In this document: piece after piece, positions 57,330-64,000 of the stretch | Layout: each line of letters opens with the position of its first letter | Position numbering within the stretch: position 1 is the stretch's first letter | DNA from: Sphingopyxis sp. LK2115 | GTDB lineage: Bacteria; Pseudomonadota; Alphaproteobacteria; Sphingomonadales; Sphingomonadaceae | DNA length: 64,000 bases | Reading direction: 5' to 3' | Assembly (NCBI RefSeq): GCF_014595975.1 | Contig: NZ_JABWGQ010000015.1 | Coordinates: forward strand, 97,084-161,083 | Translations under genes and position numbers: made by a program | Notes under the pieces: generated by a model | Seen by the model: only the letters and a program-made list of their open reading frames with translations | What the model was told of the DNA's origin: nothing | Databases searched by the model: none

Positions 57330-57760
57330 CGCTCCCCCGCCAGCGCGTCGAGCATCGGGCGCAGGCCGGTAAGGTCATAGCCCGCCTTTGCCGCGGCTTC
57401 GACGATCGCGCCGACATCGTCCCCGGCGCGCGCACGCGCCAGCGCCCACAAATGCGTCGAACGCGTCCCCGACCGGCAATAGGCCAGGATCGGCCCCGTC
57501 GCGTCATGGAGCAGCTTGTCGAGTGCATCGATCTGCGCATGGCTGAACCCGGCATGGCCGATCGGGATCGCGGCATAGGCCAGTCCCTCGGCGGCGCAGG
57601 CATGCGCGATCTGCTCACCCTGCGGCGCCGCGGGTTCCTCGCCGTCGGGGCGGTTGTTGACGACCAGCGCAAAGCCCGCCGCCTTTGCCGCGGCGACATC
57701 CTCGATGTCGATCTGCGGTGCGACGCTGAACTGGGCGGACAGGGGACGAAAATCGCTCAT
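57326..57760 (-). CDS. TIGR01244-family DSP-like sulfurtransferase/phosphatase
   Basis: This is a 144-residue protein of the beta-lactamase-hydrolase-like (Blh/TIGR01244) phosphatase fold: FSVAPQIDIEDVAAAKAAGFALVVNNRPDGE, AYAAIPIGHAGFSHAQID, and the P-loop ILAYCRSGTRSTHLWAL with the catalytic Cys and Arg of CX5R. These proteins resemble dual-specificity phosphatases and occur with sulfur or biofilm functions; the substrate is unknown. First gene of a three-gene operon with the membrane protein and desaturase-like protein. Confidence 0.88.
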   Translation of the reverse strand: MSDFRPLSAQFSVAPQIDIEDVAAAKAAGFALVVNNRPDGEEPAAPQGEQIAHACAAEGLAYAAIPIGHAGFSHAQIDALDKLLHDATGPILAYCRSGTRSTHLWALARARAGDDVGAIVEAAAKAGYDLTGLRPMLDALAGER

Positions 57761-57903
57761 GTCCGCGATCTACTCCCGCCGCGTGGCTGCTGACAAGCGT
57801 GAAGGTGCCAAGGCGGTTTATGACAGGATATTTGGGCTGGCAAGCTGCCAATCCTCCCCCACAGGGGAAGATATTTGGGCGACTGGCGCCCGCTTCCGAA
57901 CGG

Positions 57904-59679
57904 TCAGAATTGCCGGATCACATTCAGAAACGCATCGCCCCACGCATCGAGCTTCTTCGCGCCAACCCCCGGTATCGCGGCCAGGTCGCTGCGCGTCGCC
58001 GGACGTTCGCTCGCCATCGCGCGCAGCACCGCGTCGTGAAAGATGACATAGGGCGGCACATCCGCCTCGGCGGCCAGATCGCGCCGGATGCTGCGCAGCG
58101 CCTCGAACAGCGGGTCGCCGACGGGATTGGCTGCGGCCCGGTTGCTTCGGCTGGACCGCTGCGTGCGCTTCACCGGCGGCTCGGCGATCAGCACCGGCGC
58201 CTCGCCCTTCATGACCGCGCGGCCCGCGGGACCGAACATCAGCCCGCCATGCTCGGTGGTCGCAAGTGCCTCGCGTGCCATCAGCGTGCGCACCAGCGGC
58301 TTGATGAGCCGCGCTTCTTCGCCCTCGACGATGCCGAATACCGAAAGCTTGTCGTGCCCGCGGCTGACGACCCGCGCGTCGCGCTTGCCGGTCAGCACCG
58401 CCTCGACATGCCCCGCGCCGAAACTCTGCCCGGTCCGATAGACCGCGCTCATCAGTTTCTGCGCAAGCACCGTCGCGTCGAGCTGTTCAGGCGGATCGAG
58501 GCAGGTGTCGCAATTGCCGCAGCGTGTCGGTGGATTTTCGCCGAAATGACGCAGCAGCAGCGCGCGGCGGCACTCGGCCGTTTCGACCAGGGCGGCGAGC
58601 GCATTCAGCCGCGCCCGCTCGCCCGCGACGCGCGCCTCCGGCAGGTCGGAAAGCCGCGCCCGCGCCCGCGCGAAATCGTCGGCTGCCCACAGCATCAGCG
58701 CCTCGGCGGGATCGCCGTCGCGCCCCGCGCGGCCCGTTTCCTGATAATAGCTCTCGATCGATTTCGGCAGCCCGGCGTGCGCGACAAAGCGCACGTCGGG
58801 CTTGTCGATCCCCATGCCGAAGGCGACCGTCGCGGTGACTATGCCGTCCTCTGACGCCACAAAATCATGCTGCACCTGTGCGCGCCGTTCGGGGTCGAGC
58901 CCGGCGTGATAGGCGGCGACGCTGCGCCCCGTCGCCGCGGCGAGCCTGCCTGCCATCCGCTCGGTCCCGTCGCGCGTCGGGCAATAGACGATCCCCGGCC
59001 CCGGATTGGCGGCGATGAAATCGGCGAGCTGTTTCGTCGGGTTGATGCGCGGCATCACCCGGTAGCGGATGTTCGGCCGGTCGAAGCCCGCGAGCACAAG
59101 GCCGTCGGCGGGTATGCCGAGCTGGACCAATATGTCCTCGCGCGTATGCCGGTCGGCGGTCGCGGTGAGCGCCAGACGCGGCACCGAGGGAAAGGCGTCG
59201 AGCAGCGGGCGCAGCAACCGGTAATCGGGCCGGAAATCATGCCCCCACTCGCTGACACAATGCGCTTCGTCGATCGCGAACAGCGCAGGCGCGCGCGCGT
59301 CCATCAGCGACCGGAACCCCTCCCCCGTCGCGCGCTCGGGCGCGATATAGAGGAGGTCGAGCTGCCCGTCGCGATAGGCCTGGCGCGTATCGGCGAAATC
59401 GGCATCGACGCTGGTCAGCGACGCCGCTCTTATCCCCGCCGCCCGCGCCCCGCGCAACTGGTCGTGCATCAGCGCGATCAGCGGCGATACGACGACGACG
59501 CAACCATCGAGCGCCACCGCGGGCAGCTGATAGGTCAGCGACTTGCCCGCCCCCGTCGGCATCACCGCCAAGGTGTGCTCGCTTGCCATCACGCGGGCGA
59601 CGACGTCGGCCTGACGGCCGCGAAAATGATCGAAACCAAAGGTGGATTTGAGCAGGGGGAGAAGCGCGTCGGCAGACAT
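57904..59679 (-). CDS. recQ: ATP-dependent DNA helicase RecQ
   Basis: This is a 591-residue 3'-5' helicase. Motif I is VMPTGAGKSLTYQLPA, DEAH is LFAIDEAHCVSEWGHDFRPDY, and motif VI is QETGRAGRDG. The Zn-binding RQC cysteines lie in CRRALLLRHFGENPPTRCGNCDTCL, and the C-terminal HRDC domain is DVPPYVIFHDAVLRAMASERPATRSDLAAIPGVG. It processes stalled forks and recombination intermediates. The start is at the ATG at 59679; the upstream extension through the repeat is not coding. Confidence 0.97.
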   Translation of the reverse strand: MSADALLPLLKSTFGFDHFRGRQADVVARVMASEHTLAVMPTGAGKSLTYQLPAVALDGCVVVVSPLIALMHDQLRGARAAGIRAASLTSVDADFADTRQAYRDGQLDLLYIAPERATGEGFRSLMDARAPALFAIDEAHCVSEWGHDFRPDYRLLRPLLDAFPSVPRLALTATADRHTREDILVQLGIPADGLVLAGFDRPNIRYRVMPRINPTKQLADFIAANPGPGIVYCPTRDGTERMAGRLAAATGRSVAAYHAGLDPERRAQVQHDFVASEDGIVTATVAFGMGIDKPDVRFVAHAGLPKSIESYYQETGRAGRDGDPAEALMLWAADDFARARARLSDLPEARVAGERARLNALAALVETAECRRALLLRHFGENPPTRCGNCDTCLDPPEQLDATVLAQKLMSAVYRTGQSFGAGHVEAVLTGKRDARVVSRGHDKLSVFGIVEGEEARLIKPLVRTLMAREALATTEHGGLMFGPAGRAVMKGEAPVLIAEPPVKRTQRSSRSNRAAANPVGDPLFEALRSIRRDLAAEADVPPYVIFHDAVLRAMASERPATRSDLAAIPGVGAKKLDAWGDAFLNVIRQF

Positions 59680-59749
59680 TGTGAGGTGGCGATAGGGAGT
59701 TTGCCGGAGCGGGGGAAGCCCCGACCTCAACCATTCCGATCCAATTCCT

Positions 59750-59831
59750 GTTCGCATCGAGCGAAGTCGAGATGCCTTTGTGCGTAACGCTGTCCGATGG
59801 GTATCTCGACGTCGCTCGACACGATCGGAAT
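59750..59831. repeat. imperfect hairpin repeat, copy 2
   Basis: The left arm CGAGCGAAGTCGAGATGCC (59758-59776) pairs with GGTATCTCGACGTCGCTCG (59800-59818) with two mismatches. It shares a 27-base near-identical stretch with the element at 40511. It lies in the divergent gap between recQ and the antiporter 3' end. Confidence 0.8.
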
Positions 59832-59840
59832 CTGGAGCGC

Positions 59841-61481
59841 CTACGCCCGCACCCGCATCGCCCGCTCGGCCATCCGCGCCGCGGTCTCGCGTTCGGCCAT
59901 GACGACATAGTCGGCGCCGCGACGCACCAGATCATCGACCTCATCGTCTGAATGCGCACGCGCAACGATCACCAGCTTGGGATTGATCCTCCGCGCCCGC
60001 CGCACGATTGCGCCCGCCTCGACCCCCTCGGGAATCGCAATCAGCAGTGTTGATGCCGTTTCGAGCCCCGCCTGTCGCAACACGCTTTCCTTGGTCGCAT
60101 TGCCGACGATCACCGTCGCCCCGCTGGCCCGCGCCGCCGCCGCCATATCCTTTTGATCCTCGATCACCGTCAGCCCGTCGCCGCGCCCGCAAATCAGCGC
60201 GCCGATATGGCTGCCGACGCGGCCGTATCCGATCAGCACCACCCCGGCATTGCGCGGCGCAGACATTTCGGCGTCGCCCGCTGCCGCGGGTTCGGGCGGC
60301 GCGTCCGAACGAACGCGCTTGACGACCAGCGTGAACAGGATAGGGTTGACAAGGATCGACAGCAAAGCGCCTGCCAGGATCAGGTCCCGCCCGGTTTCGG
60401 GCAGCACCGCCAGCCCCACCCCCAGCCCGGCCAGGATGAACGAAAATTCGCCGATCTGCGCCAGGCTGACCGACACGGTCAGGGCGGTCTGGGTCGTGTG
60501 ACCAAAGGCGCGGACAAGCGCAAAGGCGGCGAGCGATTTGCCGACCACGATGATCGCAACGGTCGCCAGCACCGGCCCCGGCTGTTCCAGCAGCACATGG
60601 GGATCGAACAACATGCCGACCGACACGAAAAACAGCACCGCGAAAGCATCGCGCAGCGGCAGCGTCTCTTCGGCGGCGCGGCGACTGAGCTGCGTTTCGC
60701 CCAGGATCATCCCGGCAAAGAAGGCACCGAGCGCGAAGGACACGTCGAAAATCACTGCGGCGCCGAACGCCACACCCAGCGCGATCGCCAGCACCGCGAG
60801 GCGAAACAGTTCGCGCGAACCGGTGTGCGCGACCCAGTGCAGCACCCAGGGCAGGATGCGCCGTGCAACGACAAACATGAAGGCAACAAAGCCGACGACC
60901 TTGAACAGCACGATCGCCGCCGATTGCAGCAATCCCGTGCTGTTGCCTTCATCGCCGCGGTCGCCAAACATGGCCGGGAGCAGAACGAGCGCGAGCACCA
61001 TCACCAGATCCTCGACGATCAGCCAGCCGACCGCGATCCGCCCCTTTTCGGTCTCGATCATGTCGCGCGCCTGGAGCGCGCGCAGAAGCACGACGGTCGA
61101 GGCGACCGACAGCGCCAGCCCGAACACCGCGCTGCCCGCGACCGACCAGCCGAGCCACAGCCCGAGCATGATGCCGAGAGCCCAGGCGACCGCAATTTGT
61201 GCAATGGCCCCCGGAACCGCGATCTTGCGAACCGACAGCAGGTCCTTCAGCGAAAAATGGAGGCCGACCCCGAACATCAGCAGGATGACGCCAATCTCGG
61301 CCAGCTGCATTGCCAACCCGGTGTCGGCGACGAACCCCGGCGTGAACGGGCCGACAAGGATTCCGGCGAGCAGATAGCCCGCAATCGGGGAAATCCGCAG
61401 CCGCTGCGCCAGCGCCGCCATCAGGAACGCGACGCCGAGCCCGGCGACGATGGTCCCGATCAGGGTCGTGTCGTGCGGCAT
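59841..61481 (-). CDS. monovalent cation:proton antiporter-2 (KefB/YbaL-like)
   Basis: This is a 546-residue CPA2 transporter with about twelve membrane segments (ISPIAGYLLAGILVGPFTPG, LAEIGVILLMFGVGLHFSLKDL and IAQIGEFSFILAGLGVGLA). A cytoplasmic RCK/TrkA-N domain follows (GVVLIGYGRVGSHIGALI, VIVGNATKESVL). This is the YbaL/KefB layout, used for K+/H+ exchange and electrophile protection. It lies 61 bases after the arsenic operon in the same direction. Confidence 0.92.
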   Translation of the reverse strand: MPHDTTLIGTIVAGLGVAFLMAALAQRLRISPIAGYLLAGILVGPFTPGFVADTGLAMQLAEIGVILLMFGVGLHFSLKDLLSVRKIAVPGAIAQIAVAWALGIMLGLWLGWSVAGSAVFGLALSVASTVVLLRALQARDMIETEKGRIAVGWLIVEDLVMVLALVLLPAMFGDRGDEGNSTGLLQSAAIVLFKVVGFVAFMFVVARRILPWVLHWVAHTGSRELFRLAVLAIALGVAFGAAVIFDVSFALGAFFAGMILGETQLSRRAAEETLPLRDAFAVLFFVSVGMLFDPHVLLEQPGPVLATVAIIVVGKSLAAFALVRAFGHTTQTALTVSVSLAQIGEFSFILAGLGVGLAVLPETGRDLILAGALLSILVNPILFTLVVKRVRSDAPPEPAAAGDAEMSAPRNAGVVLIGYGRVGSHIGALICGRGDGLTVIEDQKDMAAAARASGATVIVGNATKESVLRQAGLETASTLLIAIPEGVEAGAIVRRARRINPKLVIVARAHSDDEVDDLVRRGADYVVMAERETAARMAERAMRVRA

Positions 61482-61541
61482 GGTTTCTGCCTAGGGGGAG
61501 CGAGCGCCGGGGGTAAACCCGCTCGCTCGTTCACAGCGCCA

Positions 61542-62216
61542 CTAAATGCGGGTGGCCGCCTCGTCGTCGCGTTCCGTGAACAGCCAGCGACCGCATAGCC
61601 AGGCCGCCACCGCGCCGCCGAGTTGGGCCGCCACGAATGCGGGCACATCAGCGGGCGCGATCCCGGCGAAACTGTCCGACAGGCTGCGCGCCACGGCAAT
61701 CGCGGGATTGGCAAAGCTGGTCGAGGAGGTGAACCAATAGGCTGCGGTGATATAGAGCGCGACGCTCGGCGCCACCCAGTCGGGACGGTGCCGCACGGTG
61801 CCAAGGATGGCCAGGATCAGGCCAAAGGTCGCGACAAACTCGCCCGCCCATTGCCCGCCGCCGGTGCGCGCCTTTGCCGAAAATTGCAGCAGCGGCAGGT
61901 CGAACATCAGATGCGCGGCCCAGACGCCCAGGATGCCGCCCGCAAGCTGCGCCGCGACATAGAGAACCGCAGTACGCGGCGCGATGCTGCGGCCAAGCGC
62001 CATCACCAGCGTCACCGCCGGGTTGAAATGCGCGCCCGACACCGGGCCCAGCATCGCGATCAGCACGAACAACATCGCCCCGGTTGCGATCGCATTGGCG
62101 AGCAGCGCGACCCCGACATTGCCGCCCGACAGCGTATCGGCCATGATTCCCGATCCGACGACGGTGGCGAACAGGAAAAAGCTGCCGATCGCCTCGGCGG
62201 CGAGCGCGCGCTTCAC
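61542..62216 (-). CDS. aqpS: MIP/aquaporin-family channel of the arsenic operon
   Basis: This is a 224-residue channel with six predicted helices and the two half-helices HFNPAVTLVMALG and FANPAIAVARSLS, i.e. both NPA boxes. In ars operons such MIP channels (AqpS of Sinorhizobium) conduct arsenite and methylarsenite out of the cell. The GTG start overlaps the arsC stop (GTGA), so it is the final coupled gene of arsR-arsI-arsC-aqpS. Its operon position is the reason for the symbol. Confidence 0.85.
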   Translation of the reverse strand: MKRALAAEAIGSFFLFATVVGSGIMADTLSGGNVGVALLANAIATGAMLFVLIAMLGPVSGAHFNPAVTLVMALGRSIAPRTAVLYVAAQLAGGILGVWAAHLMFDLPLLQFSAKARTGGGQWAGEFVATFGLILAILGTVRHRPDWVAPSVALYITAAYWFTSSTSFANPAIAVARSLSDSFAGIAPADVPAFVAAQLGGAVAAWLCGRWLFTERDDEAATRI

Positions 62217-62722
62217 GCCGCGCCCTCCATTACGCCAATGCTGTTCAGCGCCGCGCGCCGTTCGGCCGCGGACATGGTTTCGAGCGGCAGCGCCAGCATC
62301 GCCCCAACCCGCATGTCGAGCAGGCGCCAGGTCTCGGCAAAGGCGGCATCGACCGCTGCCTCGTCGCCCTGGACGTCGGCGGGATCGGGCAAACCCCAAT
62401 GCGCACGCACCGGCGCGCCGGTGAACAAGGGGCAGGCCTCGGCCGCCGCATTGCCGCACACGGTGATCGCGATGTCGATGCGCGGCGCGCCCGGCGCGGC
62501 GAACTCGTCCCAGCTTTTCGACCGGAAGGCGGCGACGTCAAAGCCCTCGCGCGCCAGCAGGCGGAGCGCGCCGGGATGCGGCACGCCCTTTGGCTGGCTG
62601 CCTGCGCTGAACGCACAGACCCGGCCCGCACCCTTGCGGGCGATCAACGCCTCGCCCAAAATGCTGCGCGCCGAATTGCCCGTGCACAGCGCCAATATGT
62701 TCAGCCCCCCGGTCGCGCTCAT
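62213..62722 (-). CDS. arsC: arsenate reductase, LMW-PTP type
   Basis: This is a 169-residue reductase of the low-molecular-weight phosphatase fold. The P-loop LCTGNSARSILGEALI carries the first Cys in CX5R. The resolving pair lies in ITVCGNAAAEACP, and the downstream HWGLPDPADVQG is conserved in ArsC. It reduces arsenate to arsenite with thioredoxin or mycothiol/glutaredoxin coupling. It is one base from arsI upstream and overlaps aqpS downstream. Confidence 0.9.
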   Translation of the reverse strand: MSATGGLNILALCTGNSARSILGEALIARKGAGRVCAFSAGSQPKGVPHPGALRLLAREGFDVAAFRSKSWDEFAAPGAPRIDIAITVCGNAAAEACPLFTGAPVRAHWGLPDPADVQGDEAAVDAAFAETWRLLDMRVGAMLALPLETMSAAERRAALNSIGVMEGAA

Positions 62723-62723
62723 G

Positions 62724-63203
62724 TCAGCAGCAGCCGACCTTGGCGGGCGCCGCCTGCGGCATGGCGGGAACGCAGCATGCACCCTCGGCGGCATTATCCG
62801 ACGCCAGCGGCGCGAAATCAGGGCTGTCGCCATACACCGTCGCTTCGCCATTGGTCAGGAAGGCTTCCCACACCACCCCGTCGGGATCGGCGATCCAGCT
62901 CTTCTCCGATTTGGCGTAGCAACAGGTCGTCGCGCCTTCCTCCAGCACCGGGGCACCGGCGTTCTTCAGTCGCCCATAGACCGCCGCCAGTTCGGCTTCA
63001 TCCTCGACCTGCAACCCGACATGTTCGATCCCGCGATGCGCGCCGTCGCGCACCGAGATCGCAAAATTGATCTGCGGATCGTCGAGCATCCATTTGGCAT
63101 AATCGGGCTTGGTCACGGTCGGCGCGGCGCCGAACAGCCCCGAATAAAAGGCGATCGACTTGTCGAGGTTGGCAACCCCGACATGCATATGAAACCGGCT
63201 CAT
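62724..63203 (-). CDS. arsI: ArsI/CadI family VOC metalloenzyme
   Basis: This is a 159-residue VOC-fold dioxygenase. Iron ligand candidates are HMHVGVANLDKSIAFY, GIEHVGLQVEDEAEL and WEAFLTNGEATVY. The Cys pair in EGATTCCYAKSEKSWI binds trivalent organoarsenicals, and the extended Cys-rich C-terminus (EGACCVP, KVGCC) is typical of ArsI. ArsI cleaves the C-As bond of methylarsenite. The overlap with arsR (ATGA) shows co-translation. Confidence 0.88.
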   Translation of the reverse strand: MSRFHMHVGVANLDKSIAFYSGLFGAAPTVTKPDYAKWMLDDPQINFAISVRDGAHRGIEHVGLQVEDEAELAAVYGRLKNAGAPVLEEGATTCCYAKSEKSWIADPDGVVWEAFLTNGEATVYGDSPDFAPLASDNAAEGACCVPAMPQAAPAKVGCC

Positions 63204-63544
63204 GCGGCAGTCCTTTCCTTTTTGTCCTTGGTGTCACAGGGGGCGGCGGGCGCGCACACCGCGCCGCCGCAGCAATTTTCCATCAGAAAGCCGAGCAGCG
63301 CGGTCATCGCGCCATAATCGGCCGAATAGATCAGCGACCGCCCGTCGCGACGCTGCGCGATCAGTCCGGCATTGTTCAACTGTGCAAGGTGAAAGCTGAG
63401 CGACGACGCGGGCACCCCCAGCGCCTCGGCAATCGCGCCCGCGGCAAGCCCATCCGGCCCCGCCTGTACGAGCAGCCGGAACAGCGCCAGCCGATGCTCC
63501 TGCGCCAGCGCGCTTAACGCGCGAACAACCGCTTCCGACTCCAT
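63200..63544 (-). CDS. arsR: ArsR-family arsenic-responsive repressor
   Basis: This is a 114-residue winged-helix repressor: ALSALAQEHRLALFRLLVQAG, AIAEALGVPASSLSFHLAQLNNAGLI, RRDGRSLIYSADYGAM and a C-terminal Cys cluster NCCGGAVCAPAAPC. The C-terminal placement of the Cys sensor is the type seen with ArsI systems and methylarsenite sensing. GGGAGG lies five bases before the ATG at 63544. A palindromic operator lies 60 bases upstream. First gene of the operon. Confidence 0.92.
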   Translation of the reverse strand: MESEAVVRALSALAQEHRLALFRLLVQAGPDGLAAGAIAEALGVPASSLSFHLAQLNNAGLIAQRRDGRSLIYSADYGAMTALLGFLMENCCGGAVCAPAAPCDTKDKKERTAA

Positions 63545-63603
63545 CGCCACCTCCCTGATTCGATGATTGTCGAAATATGGAAATTAGAGGGAGGCGTCAA
63601 CAG

Positions 63604-63627
63604 ATATTTCGATAATAATCGAAATAT
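63604..63627. promoter_or_regulatory. palindromic ArsR operator
   Basis: Perfect 10-base arms ATATTTCGAT and ATCGAAATAT with an AATA spacer. An additional half-site TCGAAATAT occurs at 63570-63578 inside the leader of arsR. The AT-rich palindrome ahead of a gene for ArsR is the expected operator form; autoregulation is strongly supported by position. Confidence 0.8.
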
Positions 63628-63663
63628 AGCACAAACCCGTCCGCAACAAAGGAATCGTTCGCG

Positions 63664-63999
63664 CTACCCGGTGCGTAGCGATTCATGGATCGGAGCACCC
63701 GGCCCGTTTGATCCCGGAAATTGCCATCCCATGGTGGTCACCGTGTTGATGATCGCACAGCAGAGCTCGGTAACATGTCGCTGAGTTTGATTGAGAAAAT
63801 TGATATCGATCGGCGTTTCAAAATACTGCCCTTCCCTGTTCACGAAGAAGGGTACGGAGAAACCATTGGTGTCTGGCGGACGCTGCCAAGAACCATGACA
63901 AATCACGTTTCTTACGACCGATGCGCTTTTGAGGTCGGCAAGAAGAGAATCGGTCGCGTCCGTCAAGGTGGTGTAATTTCGGCTGTGGCCGTGGGCCAT
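63664..63999 (-). CDS. hypothetical protein with R-x4-H motif (edge)
   Basis: The visible 111 residues may be complete or the C-terminal part of a longer protein running in from the right, as an ATG falls exactly at the edge. The block VVRNVICHGSW contains R-N-x3-H, an R-x4-H arrangement like that of HEPN nucleases, followed by a possible helix with NFLNQTQRHVTELCCAIINTV. Codon use and base composition are visibly more AT-rich than the rest of the window, hinting at acquisition. Function unknown; HEPN assignment is a motif-level guess. Confidence 0.5.
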   Translation of the reverse strand: MAHGHSRNYTTLTDATDSLLADLKSASVVRNVICHGSWQRPPDTNGFSVPFFVNREGQYFETPIDINFLNQTQRHVTELCCAIINTVTTMGWQFPGSNGPGAPIHESLRTG

Positions 64000-64000
64000 C

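Overview
The window looks like a chromosomal segment of a sphingomonad alphaproteobacterium, most likely Sphingopyxis or a close relative. The evidence is uniformly high GC with strong G/C codon wobble, the split ATP synthase operon atpHAGDC without atpB/E/F, alphaproteobacterial complex I accessory proteins (NDUFA12-like and NDUFS6-like zinc finger), DUF4402 and DUF3297 proteins, a TonB-dependent receptor ending in aromatic Phe, and short dispersed palindromes of the kind common in these genomes. The assignment is inference; no rRNA gene is present. I saw no CRISPR array, insertion sequence or prophage. Nearly all antisense ORFs are GC-driven shadows.

Layout. 1-6.7 kb: a partial alpha/beta hydrolase and a dienelactone hydrolase diverge from atpHAGDC, which carries an unusual palindromic insertion between atpD and atpC and ends at a clear terminator. 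6.9-14.2 kb: an orphan CpaF-type ATPase, an exported methyltransferase, aat overlapping a DUF2155 lipoprotein gene tail to tail, NDUFA12, a DUF192 lipoprotein, recX and a stand-alone fatty acyl-AMP ligase. 14.5-24 kb: a GGDEF/EAL protein, a CHAP amidase, two hemerythrin-like paralogues around an AraC/SDR divergent pair and an RluE-type pseudouridine synthase, then typA. 23.8-31.3 kb: a c-type cytochrome-like exported protein and a TPR protein, MTA/SAH nucleosidase, a BASS transporter, a telA/xpaC-like pair, an ECF sigma factor sandwiched between two membrane proteins, and tRNA-Gln(CTG).

31.5-41.5 kb is metabolic: FprA-like reductase, DoxX-like protein, M19 dipeptidase, acyl-CoA dehydrogenase, a PadR/HAAS pair with a palindromic operator facing a ferric-reductase-like membrane protein, an M20 amidohydrolase, nadB and an ABC ATPase. 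41.6-49 kb: two DUF4402 secreted proteins around an NDUFS6-like zinc finger, tldD, two exported hypotheticals and small housekeeping genes. 49.1-53.8 kb: a textbook sigma-54 promoter driving glnK-amtB, then a TonB-dependent receptor followed by a candidate small RNA. 53.9-57.8 kb: an HxlR remnant and a tight redox cluster (GMC oxidoreductase; sterol desaturase-like protein, an unknown membrane-anchored protein and a DSP/TIGR01244 phosphatase). 57.9-63.6 kb: recQ, a K+/H+ antiporter, and a compact arsenic operon arsR-arsI-arsC-aqpS behind a perfect palindromic operator. The last few hundred bases are visibly AT-richer and hold a protein with an HEPN-like R-x4-H motif, suggesting an accessory region begins at the right edge.

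The most useful leads are the long wobble-aligned convergent overlap aat/DUF2155, the probable sRNA behind the TonB receptor, the pump-less arsenic operon, the intra-operon palindromes in atp, the CX3C-motif TPR protein next to a cytochrome-like protein, and the AT-rich right edge.
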